61,755 nt of DNA from Phellopilus nigrolimitatus (taxonomy: Eukaryota; Basidiomycota; Agaricomycetes; Hymenochaetales; Hymenochaetaceae). A program made the position numbers and the translations under genes. Of the stretch, positions 24,049 to 35,656 are shown piece by piece (the first letter of the stretch is position 1; the number at the start of each line of letters is the position of its first letter). The notes under the pieces were generated by a model, which was not told the origin of the DNA, did no database searches, and saw nothing but the letters and a program-made list of their open reading frames with translations. The DNA lies in contig JAJOHG010000150.1 of the NCBI GenBank assembly GCA_021029095.1, positions 1-61,755 of the forward strand, written 5' to 3'.

Positions 24049-25586
24049 CTAAAAATGAGTATCGCCTGTACGTACACTCGTTCGTTTTGGATCGTATTGG
24101 TCGTGGACGGTCTCGGTGTTAACTGAGATGTTGACCACGCGCGGAGTGATGTCCTATGAGGAGGTAGATCATGTACAGATAAGCGTTCGCGTGCGAGAAA
24201 TGAAGAATGGCACGGAACATTGAGCGACAAATTGGTTCAGAGTCGTACCTTGTGTTGCACATTGTTCGGGCTTGAGCTCGAATTCAAGTGAGCCAAGGGG
24301 ATACTGTTCGAGCCACCAGTCGAATCGTCGTATACATGGGTATTAAGGCGGTTACGGTAGTTAAGGCTAGAAGGAGTAGTTATAAATTAGACATAAAGGA
24401 GCGTGGAGGAAAAGGACGGACTCACCTCGCAAGGAGTGAGTTTACATAGACTGACGCAAAGTGAATACTGACTGAGCATCTTCTTGCGTATAAGACAGAA
24501 ATTAGGAGGAACTTACGCCGAGGGAGGCAAAAAAAGAACAAAATATATATGAACGTGTTTGGGAGCACGAGACTCGTCACAAGCGACGCAATCGCACAGA
24601 TAGCGGTGATCAGGCCAGTATTAATCGTGAACGCGACGAGGCGGCTGATCATCGAATCACTCCTACGGAAGCCCGTGCGGCTGCGCTGCAGGAGAAACAC
24701 GAGCACCCCAGCGATGGACACGTCCGAGGCCGCGGTGAGCGAGTTGATCCCGTGCACGATGGGGAGTATTGTCGTGAGCTGCGCGAGCTCCGTGAAAGGG
24801 TACGCGGTTCCGTAATACACGATTGTAATCGTGAACTGCCCGACGACAAGAACGCCGACGGTTGCCGTCACGATGATGCTCTTCTTGCTGACTATAGGAA
24901 ATGTTTATTTCGGATATTTTATACCAAAGAATAAACTTACGCCGCCATATTCGTATCAAAAAAATCGCTTGCACCATCACACAAACGAAGGCAGTAAAGA
25001 TGGTAGTGTCCAACAATGTCCTGCAAGGAATTTCGGGTTTAGAATGCACACTCATCGTTTTTACGAACATACGTACTTGTCGAGGTAACCGGTATACGCC
25101 ACGTTACCGTACTCCGTGATCAAATATTCATAGACCGACTGGATCGCAAGCGCCTGGTGCGCCGTGTCTATAGCCCAGACAAGAAATACGTGGATTTTGA
25201 GCCATAGCTGATCGTTGACAAATTTCTGTGGCGATGGGATTTGCGCGCGGTCAGAAGAAGCTTGCGAATGGATGGCGGACTCACGGTGTAGTAGTAGTAC
25301 AGTTGAATACTCCCTGCGCCCCACAAGCTGATTAGCGATAATGTGTTAGGTTTCGAGCGTCAAAGGGAAAACGGCTGCGACATACGCCGTAGAAAGTCTG
25401 AAACCGAGTTGTAGATGTTATAGGCGATGCTTTAGCGAGCCTTAAACACTGTGCGAACTCACACGGTACCCAGATACAGCGCTCCGAGCTACACGCGTAA
25501 ATCAGGGCAAGAAGACGCCAGTTAGCTTGAGAATACAGTAGTGAGAAGAGACGTACAGTATTGGGGATCGTGGCAGGCGTGCTCAT
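24049..25586 (-). CDS. DUF6534-type seven-helix membrane protein
   Basis: Integral membrane protein of an agaricomycete-expanded family with unknown function. I join ten exons from MSTPATIPNT to RTGDTHF-stop. Hydrophobic segments can be followed through LGALYLGTVLSTALWGAG, LWLKIHVFLVWAIDTAHQAL, FTAFVCVMVQAIFLIRIW, TATVGVLVVGQFTITIVYYG, SDVSIAGVLVFLLQ, and LVAFTINTGLITAICAIASL. The hallmark block RSRTGFRRSDSMISRLVAFT and the PNTFIYILFFF to YVNSLLARSLNYRNRL transition match the DUF6534 C-terminal domain as I know it. The cytosolic tail is Ser/Asn-rich. All joins are in frame. Nothing shows a link with the terpene genes that follow. Confidence 0.85.
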
Positions 25587-27061
25587 GACGGCCGGGGAAC
25601 CTCCTACAGCGCCCGAGAGAAAAAGCACAGGACAAGACGGATGCGTTCTACAAGAGGCAGAGCTGGCGACAAGGGTCCCGAGTCGCACATTCATCTTCCT
25701 ACTTCTATAAAGCCCCGCAATCGACCGGAATGATCCTATGATTGGATTTTTATTATTAAAACACTGGTTGGCTTCTGACCGGACAGATGATTGAGTTGGA
25801 CCGAAACACACATTGAAACATTGAGTTTTCCTTTCATAGCACCGCGTGAACCCTTACCTATTGATGATGAAAAAAATAACTTGATGCGTTCGCTCGTGGG
25901 ACATATTGGCATGCGCAAGTAGCGCGCCACTTCTCAAGTATAGAGAGAATCACCGCTTGAACGAGAGAAGTCAGAAGAAATAAAATGTTCGTGTTAAGTA
26001 TACTTGTTGCCCAAATATGAAGAGTGTCCGAGGAGGGCGGGATTATAAGGCGGATATTGAAATGGACCCCGGCCACCGATATAGTATCACAGATAAAAGA
26101 TTTGGAAGATATTTGCGAGATGTCGTTGAAGCACGAGGAGAAGCAGCAGCCACAACATAAACATTCCTTAAGACTTGAGACTTACCATCAGGATCTGCGA
26201 ACTCAACGACCCCAAAATCAATGATAAAATGATCGCGGCGATTAAGATTTATGAAGTCGATGGCAGCTGAGAGACAAGAACAGCACTAACGTAAGACGTT
26301 TGGGAGAGAAGCAAAACAGGTTTGTCCATGATGTCGCCGAGAACCAGACGAGATCAGAGGGGGTGGACTCAATTGACAGTTCCGATGAGGATGCCTAGTT
26401 TGTAATCTGAGCGAAATTCGGAGTATCAACAAGGTCTCGGGACCGGGCAGACCAAAAGTTGTCTAGTTGTTGCATCAAGCTTGAGCGTCTTCCGCTCTGC
26501 TGAGATTGACGAAGCGAACGAACTGGGCGGAACCAAATTCTAATGTGACAATACATGCTCGTCACAGGAGAACACCTTGTTTTTTATCATTGTCAGCACC
26601 CTATGTTTTAAAGCTTCCATTCTTACGCAAAATTCTCAAATTGCTCTCTCTCTCGAAAAGTCAAGAGCTGCGAATCATTTTGAAGGCTGCGATTAATGAC
26701 TGTAACATGATCATTCAAGCATTGGGCTCGGTCATGCGGCCCGGGAGTCAGAGCTCTATTCGCTCACACCACGGCCAACTGGAAGATAAATCCGTACATG
26801 GGTCATTTGTTGCCAGCTGGAAGACAGGCGCATACATGGATTTGTTGCAAACAGCGATGGCCGGGGATAACTTCTGATATACTTCTGAACTGCTGATTCA
26901 CCGCAGCTTCCTAGACATAGTAGCCGCTTGAGCGCTCTCTCTTTCTGCGGGTGACAGTATCACATTTACGATGATGGTTTACAGATGCGAAATCCTGTTA
27001 ATAAGAGCGCGGAGTGCGGCCTCAACCCCCCACTTCACTTGAAGTTTTAGGGAAATACACG
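25587..27061. other. Divergent intergenic region, DUF6534 to terpene cyclase
   Basis: About 1.5 kb containing the promoters of two diverging genes. A plus-strand frame at 26506-26877 contains an imperfect 40-bp tandem duplication (26770-26860) and no known domain; I do not call it. A CCTTATAATC element, read on the minus strand, lies near 26040-26050. Confidence 0.45.
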
Positions 27062-28801
27062 ATGGCCTACGTTGTTCCTGGTTCTCGCACCGTTTCTTCT
27101 CGCTTGTCACTTTCCAACGGCTTCCCTAGTCATTCGAGCTCGCTCAACACCTCTGGCACTTCGTCGCCAGGCTCATCTATCGCCAACCTCCTTCCACTCA
27201 CCTCAGGACTTGATCTAAAAGAGCTGCGGACGAAGCGCTGCAACGCCGTCATCTTTGACTTCGGCGATGTCCTCTTCAAATTTTCTGTACAGACGAAGAC
27301 GAGCATCCCGCCGAAAATCATGAAGAAAATTCTGAAGTCCGCGAACTGGTACGAATACGAGAAAGGCAACATAACGGAGCAGGAGTCGTACAAACTGGCA
27401 GCAAGCACCTACGATCTCGACCTTACGGAGGTCGCCCGTGCGTTCCAGGCCGTCCGAGACTCGCTCCGAGGAAACCCCGTACTCTTTTCGTTCATCCGTG
27501 AGCTCAAAGAGCAATACGGGATCCACGTCTTCGCGATGTCGAATATCTCCGCGCCTGATTACGAGGTGCTACGTGAAAAGGCGACAGCAGAGGAGTGGGC
27601 ATTATTTGAACGCGTATTCACGAGCGCGGCAGCGCACGAGCGCAAGCCGAACCTCGGATTCTATAAATACGTGCTTGAAGAAACCGGAGTCGACCCGCTG
27701 CGCACTGTCTTCATCGACGACAAGCTCGATAATATTCTTCCCGCACGTTCCCTCGGAATTAAGGGTATTGTGTATGACTCGTTCGACACCGTTTCACGTC
27801 AGCTCAGGAACTACTGCGGCGATCCTATCGGCCGCGCGCAGGCTTGGCTCAAGGACAACGCAAAGAAGATGCCCTCCATGACAAACGCCGGCGTCTCCGT
27901 CCACGAGAACTTCACCTCGCTTCTCATATATGAGGCGACCGGCGATAGCTCGCTCGTCGAGTACGTCGAACATCCGCGGTCATTTGACTTTTTCATCGGT
28001 AAATTACTCTCTCCCTTCCGCCCCCTCCCAAGCTTAGCAATGAGAGCTTCTTTGCTTCTTGTACTCATGAATTTCTCATCTGCAGATAATTCAGTCACGA
28101 TCGCGGGTGTTGCGGCCTTCGATCTCGATACGACGTCGATCGGCCTGTCGGTATCGACGCATGTCGACCACGAGACCAAGATGTCAGTCATGGATGAGAT
28201 GCTTCGGTACGTTAACAAGGACGGAATCATCCAGTCGTATTTTGACCCTAATAATCCTCGGACTGGTACGTTTTATTTTCGCCAATTACAATTATCGTAT
28301 ACTGATTACATCGTTATAGACACTATCGTCTGCATCAATGTCCTCACGCTCTTTCATATGAACGGGCGAGGCCCCGAGCTTGCAGCAACGCTCGACTGGG
28401 TGTACTCTATCCTGAAACATCGCGCTTATCTCGAAGGGACATTGTATTACCACGGCGGAGACGCCTTCCTCTTCTTCCTCTCGCGGCTGCTCTCCGTTTC
28501 TCCAGCGGTCTACCAGCGCTTTGCCCCACTATTTGCGCAACGCTGCTTCGAGCGCTCTGGTGCGGAAGGGGACGCACTTGCGCTCGCGATGCGCGTGTTT
28601 GCTGGGTCGGTGGCTGGCGTGCGCATGTACGTCGACCATGAGCGGCTCTTGCATATGCAAGAGGAGGACGGCGCATTCCCGCTTGGCTGGATGTACAAAT
28701 ATGGCGGTTCAGACGTACTCATTGGGAATCAAGGCTGGACTACTGCGCTTGCTATGCAAGCATGCAAGGCGTTCGAGGCGCTCGACACCGAGATTTTCTG
28801 A
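27062..28801 (+). CDS. HAD-type class II terpene cyclase (drimane synthase-like)
   Basis: Bifunctional enzyme of the AstC type: a C-terminal class II cyclase domain protonates farnesyl diphosphate to a drimane skeleton and an N-terminal haloacid-dehalogenase (HAD) domain removes phosphate. Visible HAD motifs: nucleophile Asp66 in VIFDFGDVLF, Ser/Asn in FAMSNIS, Lys in ERKPNLGFYKYVLEE, and the acidic pair in VFIDDKLDNILPARSLG. The cyclase motif DLDTT (about residues 325-329, spliced) is the DxDTT general acid, in GVAAFDLDTTSIGLSV. Later helices include CINVLTLFHMNGRGPEL, GTLYYHGGDAFLFFLSRLL and the terminal GNQGWTTALAMQ. Two introns (about 28000-28086 and 28266-28319) are 87 and 54 nt, both multiples of three without stops. 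Predicted length is about 532 residues. The start is the ATG at 27062 in an ACGATGG context. The product (e.g. a drimenol or albicanol type) is inferred from family only. A P450 and a reductase lie downstream. Confidence 0.88.
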   Translation: MAYVVPGSRTVSSRLSLSNGFPSHSSSLNTSGTSSPGSSIANLLPLTSGLDLKELRTKRCNAVIFDFGDVLFKFSVQTKTSIPPKIMKKILKSANWYEYEKGNITEQESYKLAASTYDLDLTEVARAFQAVRDSLRGNPVLFSFIRELKEQYGIHVFAMSNISAPDYEVLREKATAEEWALFERVFTSAAAHERKPNLGFYKYVLEETGVDPLRTVFIDDKLDNILPARSLGIKGIVYDSFDTVSRQLRNYCGDPIGRAQAWLKDNAKKMPSMTNAGVSVHENFTSLLIYEATGDSSLVEYVEHPRSFDFFIGKLLSPFRPLPSLAMRASLLLVLMNFSSADNSVTIAGVAAFDLDTTSIGLSVSTHVDHETKMSVMDEMLRYVNKDGIIQSYFDPNNPRTGTFYFRQLQLSYTDYIVIDTIVCINVLTLFHMNGRGPELAATLDWVYSILKHRAYLEGTLYYHGGDAFLFFLSRLLSVSPAVYQRFAPLFAQRCFERSGAEGDALALAMRVFAGSVAGVRMYVDHERLLHMQEEDGAFPLGWMYKYGGSDVLIGNQGWTTALAMQACKAFEALDTEIF

Positions 28802-29736
28802 GCGTGAATTATAAATTCATTGCTTCGTTCGTCCTCCCCTCATCTAATATCTAGTATACTAAAGATCTGACTGCAGACCTCAAATCATTTTTACGCAGTA
28901 AGGAACCTTGGATCATTTGATTTTCGTCGTAGATGTGAATACTTTCATCGGAAAGGAATTATCCCGTTGCTTTGTTTATTTATTTATCCTGGTGAATATT
29001 TATACCCTCATAAAATATGTTGCTGCTTAAATTCTGCTAGTATGAGAGGCAGCGATGAATATTGATTACAAATTATTCGCGATTCCTTTCCTCTCATTCT
29101 CCGACTGCTGGAGGAAGACTGTCACGAATATCGAAACATTCAGTAGCTGGTTTGACCCAGTTCGAAGACTGTCTTGCGGCGTTGGCTCGGCACTTCTGGG
29201 ATCGTCTTCTGCGGCTGAGACGGCACAGTTGATCTTCTTGCATATGCAATAAGCCGCCACAGCCATGTGCGTATCATGATAAGAAAAAAAAGAAGGATGA
29301 GAAGGATGGCATGGAAAAGAACTGATCATTTGTAAATCTTCCGCGCTTTGCGGAACGTATATGAGTAGTATGCGCAATCTCTGAGAAGTGAAGCCAATCA
29401 TTAATAGCAGGGCTTGTCAGTTCAATCACCAAAAAGAAACTCCAAGAAGGCGTAATGGGCGCTACGGCGGATGTGGCTTGATAACTTCGACATTGATCAG
29501 ATTTCCCGAGACCAAAGCCGTCTATATTTATGTGAAAACAAGCTCTTCTACCACCAAATCGCCATTCTCGCAGATGTTGCTGTACAGGTGAAAAGTAGAG
29601 TCAACTGCCACAATGACGCTGCATATAATGAAATTCGACGCGAACGGCTAAACCTATTGTACAGAGATAAATATTTTAGCAGTACCTGTCCTACATGAAA
29701 GAGTACTTTCTATTCCCATCTTCGCGACCGCGACAA
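28802..29736. other. Intergenic, convergent ends of cyclase and P450
   Basis: AT-rich 0.9-kb stretch between the 3' ends of two convergent genes. Small frames on both strands (29055-29401) show no domain. No regulatory motif was recognised. Confidence 0.5.
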
Positions 29737-32208
29737 CTATTTAGCAGAATCGATGGCTTGGTGAACAAGGATACCGATCTTGTCAGAGCGCGGTGTGATC
29801 CTACATTTGAAGGGCTCCAGGTGCCTATTTTATTCACATTAGCGGTCTAAAGGGATCTCACAGAACCATAAAAGCATATCCACCTGATGAAATGAGTTTG
29901 GAACTTTCCGCTAGGAGTTATGGGCGCGCCATTATCATCAAGAGACTTCTGAAAATCAAAAGCGGACAACATAGAGGCAACGCCAATGAAGATCTGGGCG
30001 GACAATATCAGGAAAAACTCGCATAGTAGCGTACATCGGACGTACGGAGTTCTGTGCAAAGTCTCTACCAGGACAAATACTGTTCGTACGCAGGGAAGTG
30101 ATCAGTATTTACAGGTTTACGAAGGCTCAGTGCGGGGCTGACCGTCTTCCGAAACCAAACGCCATTTTATTAACGTCTAAAGGTGGGAGTTTCCCATCTG
30201 TCGGAAGCCACCGCTCGGGTTTAAACTTGTCCGGCTCTGGGTACACCTCAGGATTTCGTAGCATAGCCCTGATAATTATTTTGAAGTAAATTTCGTTATA
30301 AATATGTATTTTACTCGATAGTTATAAGAATACCCACCAGACATTCGGAAATATTGTAGTCCCAGCAGGGATGAAATATCCATTGTACACATCATCTTCT
30401 GCAGCACAGTGAGCGACAGCTATAGTTCGCAACTCGGCGTATTAGCCAAGCGACATCAAGAGGCCTCTTAACTGGTCAACGTACCTAGAGGCGTGACCGT
30501 CTCCCATCTAAAAAATGGAGCAATACCGTGAGTGTGGGTTGATTGTCCGAAATGCTTGGCATACCGTAGAACCTCATTGCAGATCGCGTTAACGAACGGC
30601 AGGTTCGGCTTATCGTCCATGGTAGGCAGACTGTCTTTTCCTACCACTCTGTCTAGTTCTTCCTGTCCACGTCGCATTGCCTCTGGATGCAGCACCATCG
30701 CCAGAATAAAGGTGTTCAATGCAGAGACCGTCTACGTATGGGAGACGTGTGTGCGCAGCAGATTTAATAAAGTAATAGCGTCAGATCGTGGCTTAAGCTG
30801 CATTGGACGAACACGCACAGTATCCGCACCAGCTATGCGATATGTCACACAGTCGATGCAATTTTAGTGAGCCTTTGCACTCCTAGATTTGGATAATCTA
30901 TCTACCTGCGTAAATGACGCTTGCAGTCTTGGCAAGAAGCGCCTCGTTCGCGACATGCCCATTGGCGTCCGTGTTCGACTCCAGCATCTTGCTGGCCATG
31001 GAGGGTATCGCAGAACCTTCGCTCTGGTAGTCATATGTTGTAAATTAATTCCTCCCCTTCGTCGTAGAGCATAATTATCAAGCTTACTATTTGACGCTTC
31101 ACCATCTCGAACGGCTCATAGAAAATAGCCCGCGAGAGTCTGCGGCCTTCTTTTGCGATTTGAAGAAACTGGCTCCTTGGGAACCATTCCGGAAGATATT
31201 GTACTGGACATGACATTTGGGCACAGCACGATTGCGGCAAGCTAAAGCACTCACAGACGGGTACAGCATTTACCAGAAAGGCTGCTTCTGCTTCCGTAAG
31301 AGCATTTACACCCTTCTCAACAAGTTTGATGTACGGATCATCTTTCTCAGCGGCTATCCAGTTTTGAAATCAGAAAGAGACGCAAGCACGGTTGCAGCTA
31401 CTCACCTTTGTATCCGTACACCATCATCATAATCAGTTCACCTGTTGTGCTTTATTTATGGAGCACGTAAGTGTTATGCCAATTTTGCCAAATTCACAAA
31501 AGAAGAAAAATCAGTTCGACGTACTGCCTTATATGCCCAGCAAATTCTCCTGGATTGTTCAAAAGGCGCAAGAGCAATTTGTGCGTGATATGTGCCTGCA
31601 GCACGCGAGAATCCGATAGAGCCGTCTTGAGAAAGCGTTGAATGAGCTGTCTAGACTTCCGGTGCTCGTCTCCATAAGGAAGGAAGACTGTGAATTCCGT
31701 CCACCCTTCGCTGCAGACAAATAATTAGAAATATTGCGTGCGCAGGACAGACTAAGAGGCACACAGTTTAAGCATCATATTTAGTGGCCTCGAGGAATAA
31801 CTTTCACCGCGCTTCTCAAGGAGATCGACACACGCGTCGTAAGAGTTAATGAACAAGTACGGGGTTCCGACGTTTTGAATGAAGACGAGGTCACCTTCAG
31901 TAAATATAAGTTAGAAAGCGTGTGGCAACTAGAGATAATTCAAACTCACCGTATTGCTCTCCCCATTGGCGTGCTGTCTCCCATTCCTCAGCTGCTGGCA
32001 TATCGAAGATGTTCCCCAGCAACGGTAGGCCTTTCGGCCCTGGAGGACAAGGAAGCCCACAAGAAGATTTTAACTTTCGCCGCGACAACCATACTCGCAG
32101 ACACAGCGATGCGCACAGAAATGCAATGGCTTCGAGCAGGATGAGCAACATCTGTTTAGCGTGCAGGTAAGCGTGCAGGGAACTACGAATGTAAGAGGAA
32201 GGCTTCAT
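29737..32208 (-). CDS. Cytochrome P450 monooxygenase
   Basis: Membrane-anchored haem monooxygenase, class of fungal ordA-like P450s. Fifteen exons can be joined. The N-terminus has a membrane anchor (MLLILLEAIAFLCASLCLRV) and the proline hinge LPCPPGPKGLPLLGN. The I-helix is AGADTTVSALNTF; the ExxR pair is in ICNEVLRW; PERW follows; the haem loop FGFGRRICPGR is split by an intron inside the second Arg codon; the end is FKCRITPRS. Two ATGs are possible (32208 or 32151). One join (near 31535) seems to need a GC donor, and one intron would be only 28 nt (30018-30045). Lying tail-to-tail with the class II terpene cyclase, it is a good candidate to oxidise the sesquiterpene. Its 5' region is duplicated at 34.1-34.6 kb. 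Confidence 0.85.
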
Positions 32209-32620
32209 CCATCATCATGTTTTATACTGATATGTATATCTAGGGTTGATCGCCGGTGAATTATGATATCGAATTGAGGAGGCGAGAAGACAAAGACATA
32301 CAGCAGACATTGAAACGCATATAGCACCGAACTGTGTCAATTTTTGGAAGACGGTTGATGTGTTAATTCGGCACAAGTTTGACGCACAAACGCCTGACTT
32401 ATCCATAAGCAAATCGAAGTTCCAAATATGAAATTCAGTTTTTGCGTAAGTACATACTGTGATTAGAATGGAAGAAAGCCCTGCATTTCGGAGAGCTGAT
32501 AGAATGTCCTGTAAAGTTGCACCGCTCGTCAAGAAGGTGGTCCAAAGGAACCGCAAAATAGCACTAGGTTACTAGTATGGTCGACGAAGGGATTCGATCT
32601 TCGATCGCGTGGCTTCCTTT
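32183..32620 (-). repeat. Direct repeat copy 1: P450 upstream region plus first codons
   Basis: About 438 bp, roughly 90 percent identical to 34147-34600 in the same orientation. It starts inside P450 exon 1 (codons MKPSSYI) and covers the whole proximal promoter. The shared end is ...GCGTGGCTTCCTTT. It probably carries the P450 promoter. Confidence 0.92.
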
Positions 32621-32629
32621 AAATAAGAT

Positions 32630-33160
32630 TTCTTATTTCTTCGTTTGACGACCTCCAGCAGGACAACTACATGTATTACACATACACCTCCGGGAGCTCA
32701 TCGTCCGCGGCGTCCGCGTCAGCTGCTCATGACAAAGTCAGCGTCGGCGAGCACGGGTCGCGGACTGGCGTGATCCGAAGCTACACTGGCTCGTGTCTCA
32801 GAAGACCCTTGCGCAACCGAAGTCTGCCTCGTCCGAGCCTGTCGTCATTCAAATTATTTGTCAGCTTCAGGTCAAGTTCGCTTCGAGAACGGCACGGCCG
32901 GTCAGGAACATCGAGGAAAGCGTGTGAAGGATGGATTTCGTGTACTTGGCTAGAAAAACAGGGCGAAAAGTACACGAGAGGACATCATTGATGGTGGTGA
33001 CCACGGACCTGTAGCGTGCACGGCAGAATACGAAGTTCTTACACGATGCGCATTTGAAGCGCTACTTTGTCAGAGAGGTGTTGCAGATTATACAGTCGCC
33101 CATATTGTCTTGCTCTGCACCATCCCGGCTATTCAGTATCCGCTAATATCGAATTCAAAA
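32630..33160. other. Stretch without a supported gene, left of the ZZ-like fragment
   Basis: Only one modest frame (32671-32991) with no domain. Flanked by P450 promoter repeat 1 and the ZZ-like fragment. Confidence 0.4.
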
Positions 33161-33169
33161 AGAGACGGG

Positions 33170-33755
33170 TCACGCACTGACGTCTTTTATTCTCGACGCG
33201 CTCCACAGCTTCTTGAGGTATGCGTGGCGGAAGTGGCCCTTCTGGCCCGGTACCGCGCGCCGCAGGTGGTTCAGCGTGCACTGGTCCTCTGACGAGGGCG
33301 ACTCGCTGGGAACGCCGCCGCCCGCTAGCGCACGCAACACGCCGGCCGTCTCGCAGCATCCCGGGCAGAGCTCGTACCCACCGTCACCTGCAACCGTCGG
33401 CGACGATGACGCAAACGACAGCAGAGGGCGCGGAGGCGAGTGTGGGCAGCGGACGCGGGCGCACGGGAAACGGCTTGCCGTTCGTGTGCGTGCGCGGCAA
33501 GTACGCGAGCGGGTCGAACACCGACACGTCGACGACGTCCGCGCACGCATTGCCCTTCCCGTTCGTGTGACCGTTCATATGTCCGTTCACGCCGGGGTTT
33601 GCACGCAGGTGCGACGTGCACTCCCCGAACGTCGAGCACACGTAGCGGAACACGTCGAGCGGGACACCGCACGCGGAGCAGTCCGTGCGCGCGTCCGGCA
33701 CGAGCTGCCGGAACTCGGCCGTGGTGTCAACAGTGCATGGAAGTGGGTTAGCGGT
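33170..33755 (-). pseudogene. ZZ-like zinc-finger protein fragment
   Basis: GC-rich island lying between the two P450 promoter repeats. On the minus strand one frame reads CTVDTTAEFRQLVPDAR, DCSACGVPLDVFRYVCSTFG and a long insertion (HMNGHTNGKG...). A second frame continues GGYELCPGCCETAGVLRA and LNHLRRAVPGQKGHFRHAY to a stop. The Cys-x2-Cys, RYVC and YELCPGC order resembles a ZZ-type zinc finger followed by a His-rich tail. The two frames need an intron or a one-base shift near 33395, and no convincing start or upstream exons were found. It may be the 3' part of a gene captured with the repeats. The call is tentative. Confidence 0.4.
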
Positions 33756-34146
33756 TGACGAGGACGCAGATTGGCGATTTGACGACCACGAGCGGGAGGG
33801 AAGTCGGGGAGGAATGCACGCGATTCGGACAGACGAGTGCAGCCTGAAGTGGAAAGGAGGATGAAAGAAGAGATGGGTGAGCAATGAGATAGTCAAGGGT
33901 ATCGAGTAGTGTAGCGTATGAATAAAAATGAAATTGAGGGCAGGTGCTATATTTGCTTTTGTCCACTACATGTAAGTTTATCGTTGCCTTTGCCGATGAA
34001 TCAATGATTTTAACTCTAAAAACGAGGATTCCGAGTGCAGCTTGATAATTCAATACATGTCGCTGCAAGAGGGGGAACGAAACCGGTCATCAGAAGGCAC
34101 GCAAAGGCAGAACCGGGGCGAGACATACCTGTTCTTGCTGCGCGCC

Positions 34147-34600
34147 CTACAAATGTAAGAGGAGGGCTTCATCCATCATCATGTTTTATACTGATATGTA
34201 TAGTTCCACCGGTGAATTATGACATGGAATTGAGGAGGCGAGAAAACAATGACATGCAGCAGATAGAAATCGCATATAGCATCGAACAGTGGCGGACATG
34301 TGAATCTCTCCAAGACGGTTGATGTGTTAAACCGGCGCATTCGATGCGGCACAAGTTTGATGCACAAACGCCTGACTTATCCATAAGTAAATCGAAGTTC
34401 CAAATATGAAGAAAATCAGCTTTCTGCGTAAGTACATACTGTGATTAGATGGGAAAAAGCCCTGATTTCGGAGAGCTGATAGAATGTCCTGTAAAGTTGC
34501 ACCACTCGTCAGGAAGGTGGTCTAAAGGAACCGCAAGATAGCACTAGGTAACCAGTATGGTCGACGAAAGGATTCGATCTTCGATCGCGTGGCTTCCTTT
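34147..34600 (-). repeat. Direct repeat copy 2: orphan P450 promoter and start
   Basis: Second copy of the P450 5' region. It retains the start ATG and about seven codons (MKPSSYI) and then breaks off into unrelated sequence. It looks like the remains of a tandem P450 copy or of an ectopic duplication. Confidence 0.9.
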
Positions 34601-34842
34601 GATTCATTGTTTACGGACTCAGTGAACCAAATGGCGGGCGGAATGAAGAATAAAGGGGGGGAGGTGTGATAAGAGATAAAACATCAAGGGCTGGACAAAC
34701 GCGAGCTCAAGTGGTCTCGTTTAAATTAAAGTTTGCAAAATATTTGGAGCTCCGGTCGAAAAGGAAGGGCCACGCCACAAGCGCGTCTTGTAAACTTGTT
34801 GCGGAAGGCTCCGAGTCAACTAATACTTACCGACAGTAGTGT

Positions 34843-34969
34843 TGCCGGAAGGCAAGGCAAGGCGGACCTCGACACCAAATTACTTGATTTGGATGCGAAT
34901 CAATGATGGCTCGTCCAAATCAAGTAATTTGGTGTCGAGGTACCTTGACCTTTGCCTTGCCTTCCGGCA
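34843..34969. repeat. Fold-back inverted repeat (hairpin about 50-bp arms)
   Basis: The left arm starts TGCCGGAAGGCAAGGCAAGG and reaches ...TTACTTGATTTGGA at 34893; the right arm (34914-34969) is its reverse complement except for a small insertion. The loop is about 20 nt. The arms contain repeated AAGGC units. It resembles a small fold-back MITE or a long stem-loop. Confidence 0.85.
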
Positions 34970-35656
34970 TCAGTAACCAACAGATCCATAGTACGTACAC
35001 CTCCCATAACTTGCTCTGTGTCAAAATTATTACGTCTCAAACCTTCCCTTCGGTGGTATGCCCATTTTTAGAACTATATTATTTATTTTATATTCTATGT
35101 CTGATACCCAAAGGTTGGTACGTCTGATATTCAGACGTCTTTCGCAAGTTTAAGTTCATCTTCCATCTCGCCCAGGAAGCTCAAGTCCGCATGGAAAAGA
35201 AGAATAACATTAGCTCAGCCAGCTCATCTGCGCTGGATTTTGCTGTGATCTTCTTCGGCCTTGTGCGGGAGAAGTTGTGCTCAGTTTGTTATCTTCGATG
35301 TTGAAATAGGAGCCCGGGTCCGTATGAACCTGATTCTTTGAGTCCATCCGAACATCAGCATCAGCAGAACTTTTCAACATCTTCTGTCGGCGCTGGGGCT
35401 ATAGTCGAATGCACAGCCTAAATCGGGGCTTGGGGTCATCAAACTAGCAATGCCGATGTGAAAGTGAGCTTAGTCTCGTGTCCAGCCGTCACGGACAACA
35501 ACATCGATGAGCAGGAATAGTTTGTGGACGCCTGATCCACTAGAGTCCTTCTAGATGGAAACTAAAATGAATGTATCGAAGTCCACCAAACGCATCATAG
35601 ACGTGGCTATCAAGGATTGCTATGCGTTATTTAGTGCAACCCTCCTTGGCCTCTCA
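34970..35656. other. Intergenic upstream of the PRISE reductase
   Basis: No coding frame of note. AT-rich to mixed sequence that leads into the duplicated promoter repeat at 35657. Confidence 0.45.

Noticed and set aside
26506..26877. Plus-strand frame of 123 codons
   Set aside because: Begins without ATG support, contains an internal sequence duplication and no domain; more likely promoter DNA.
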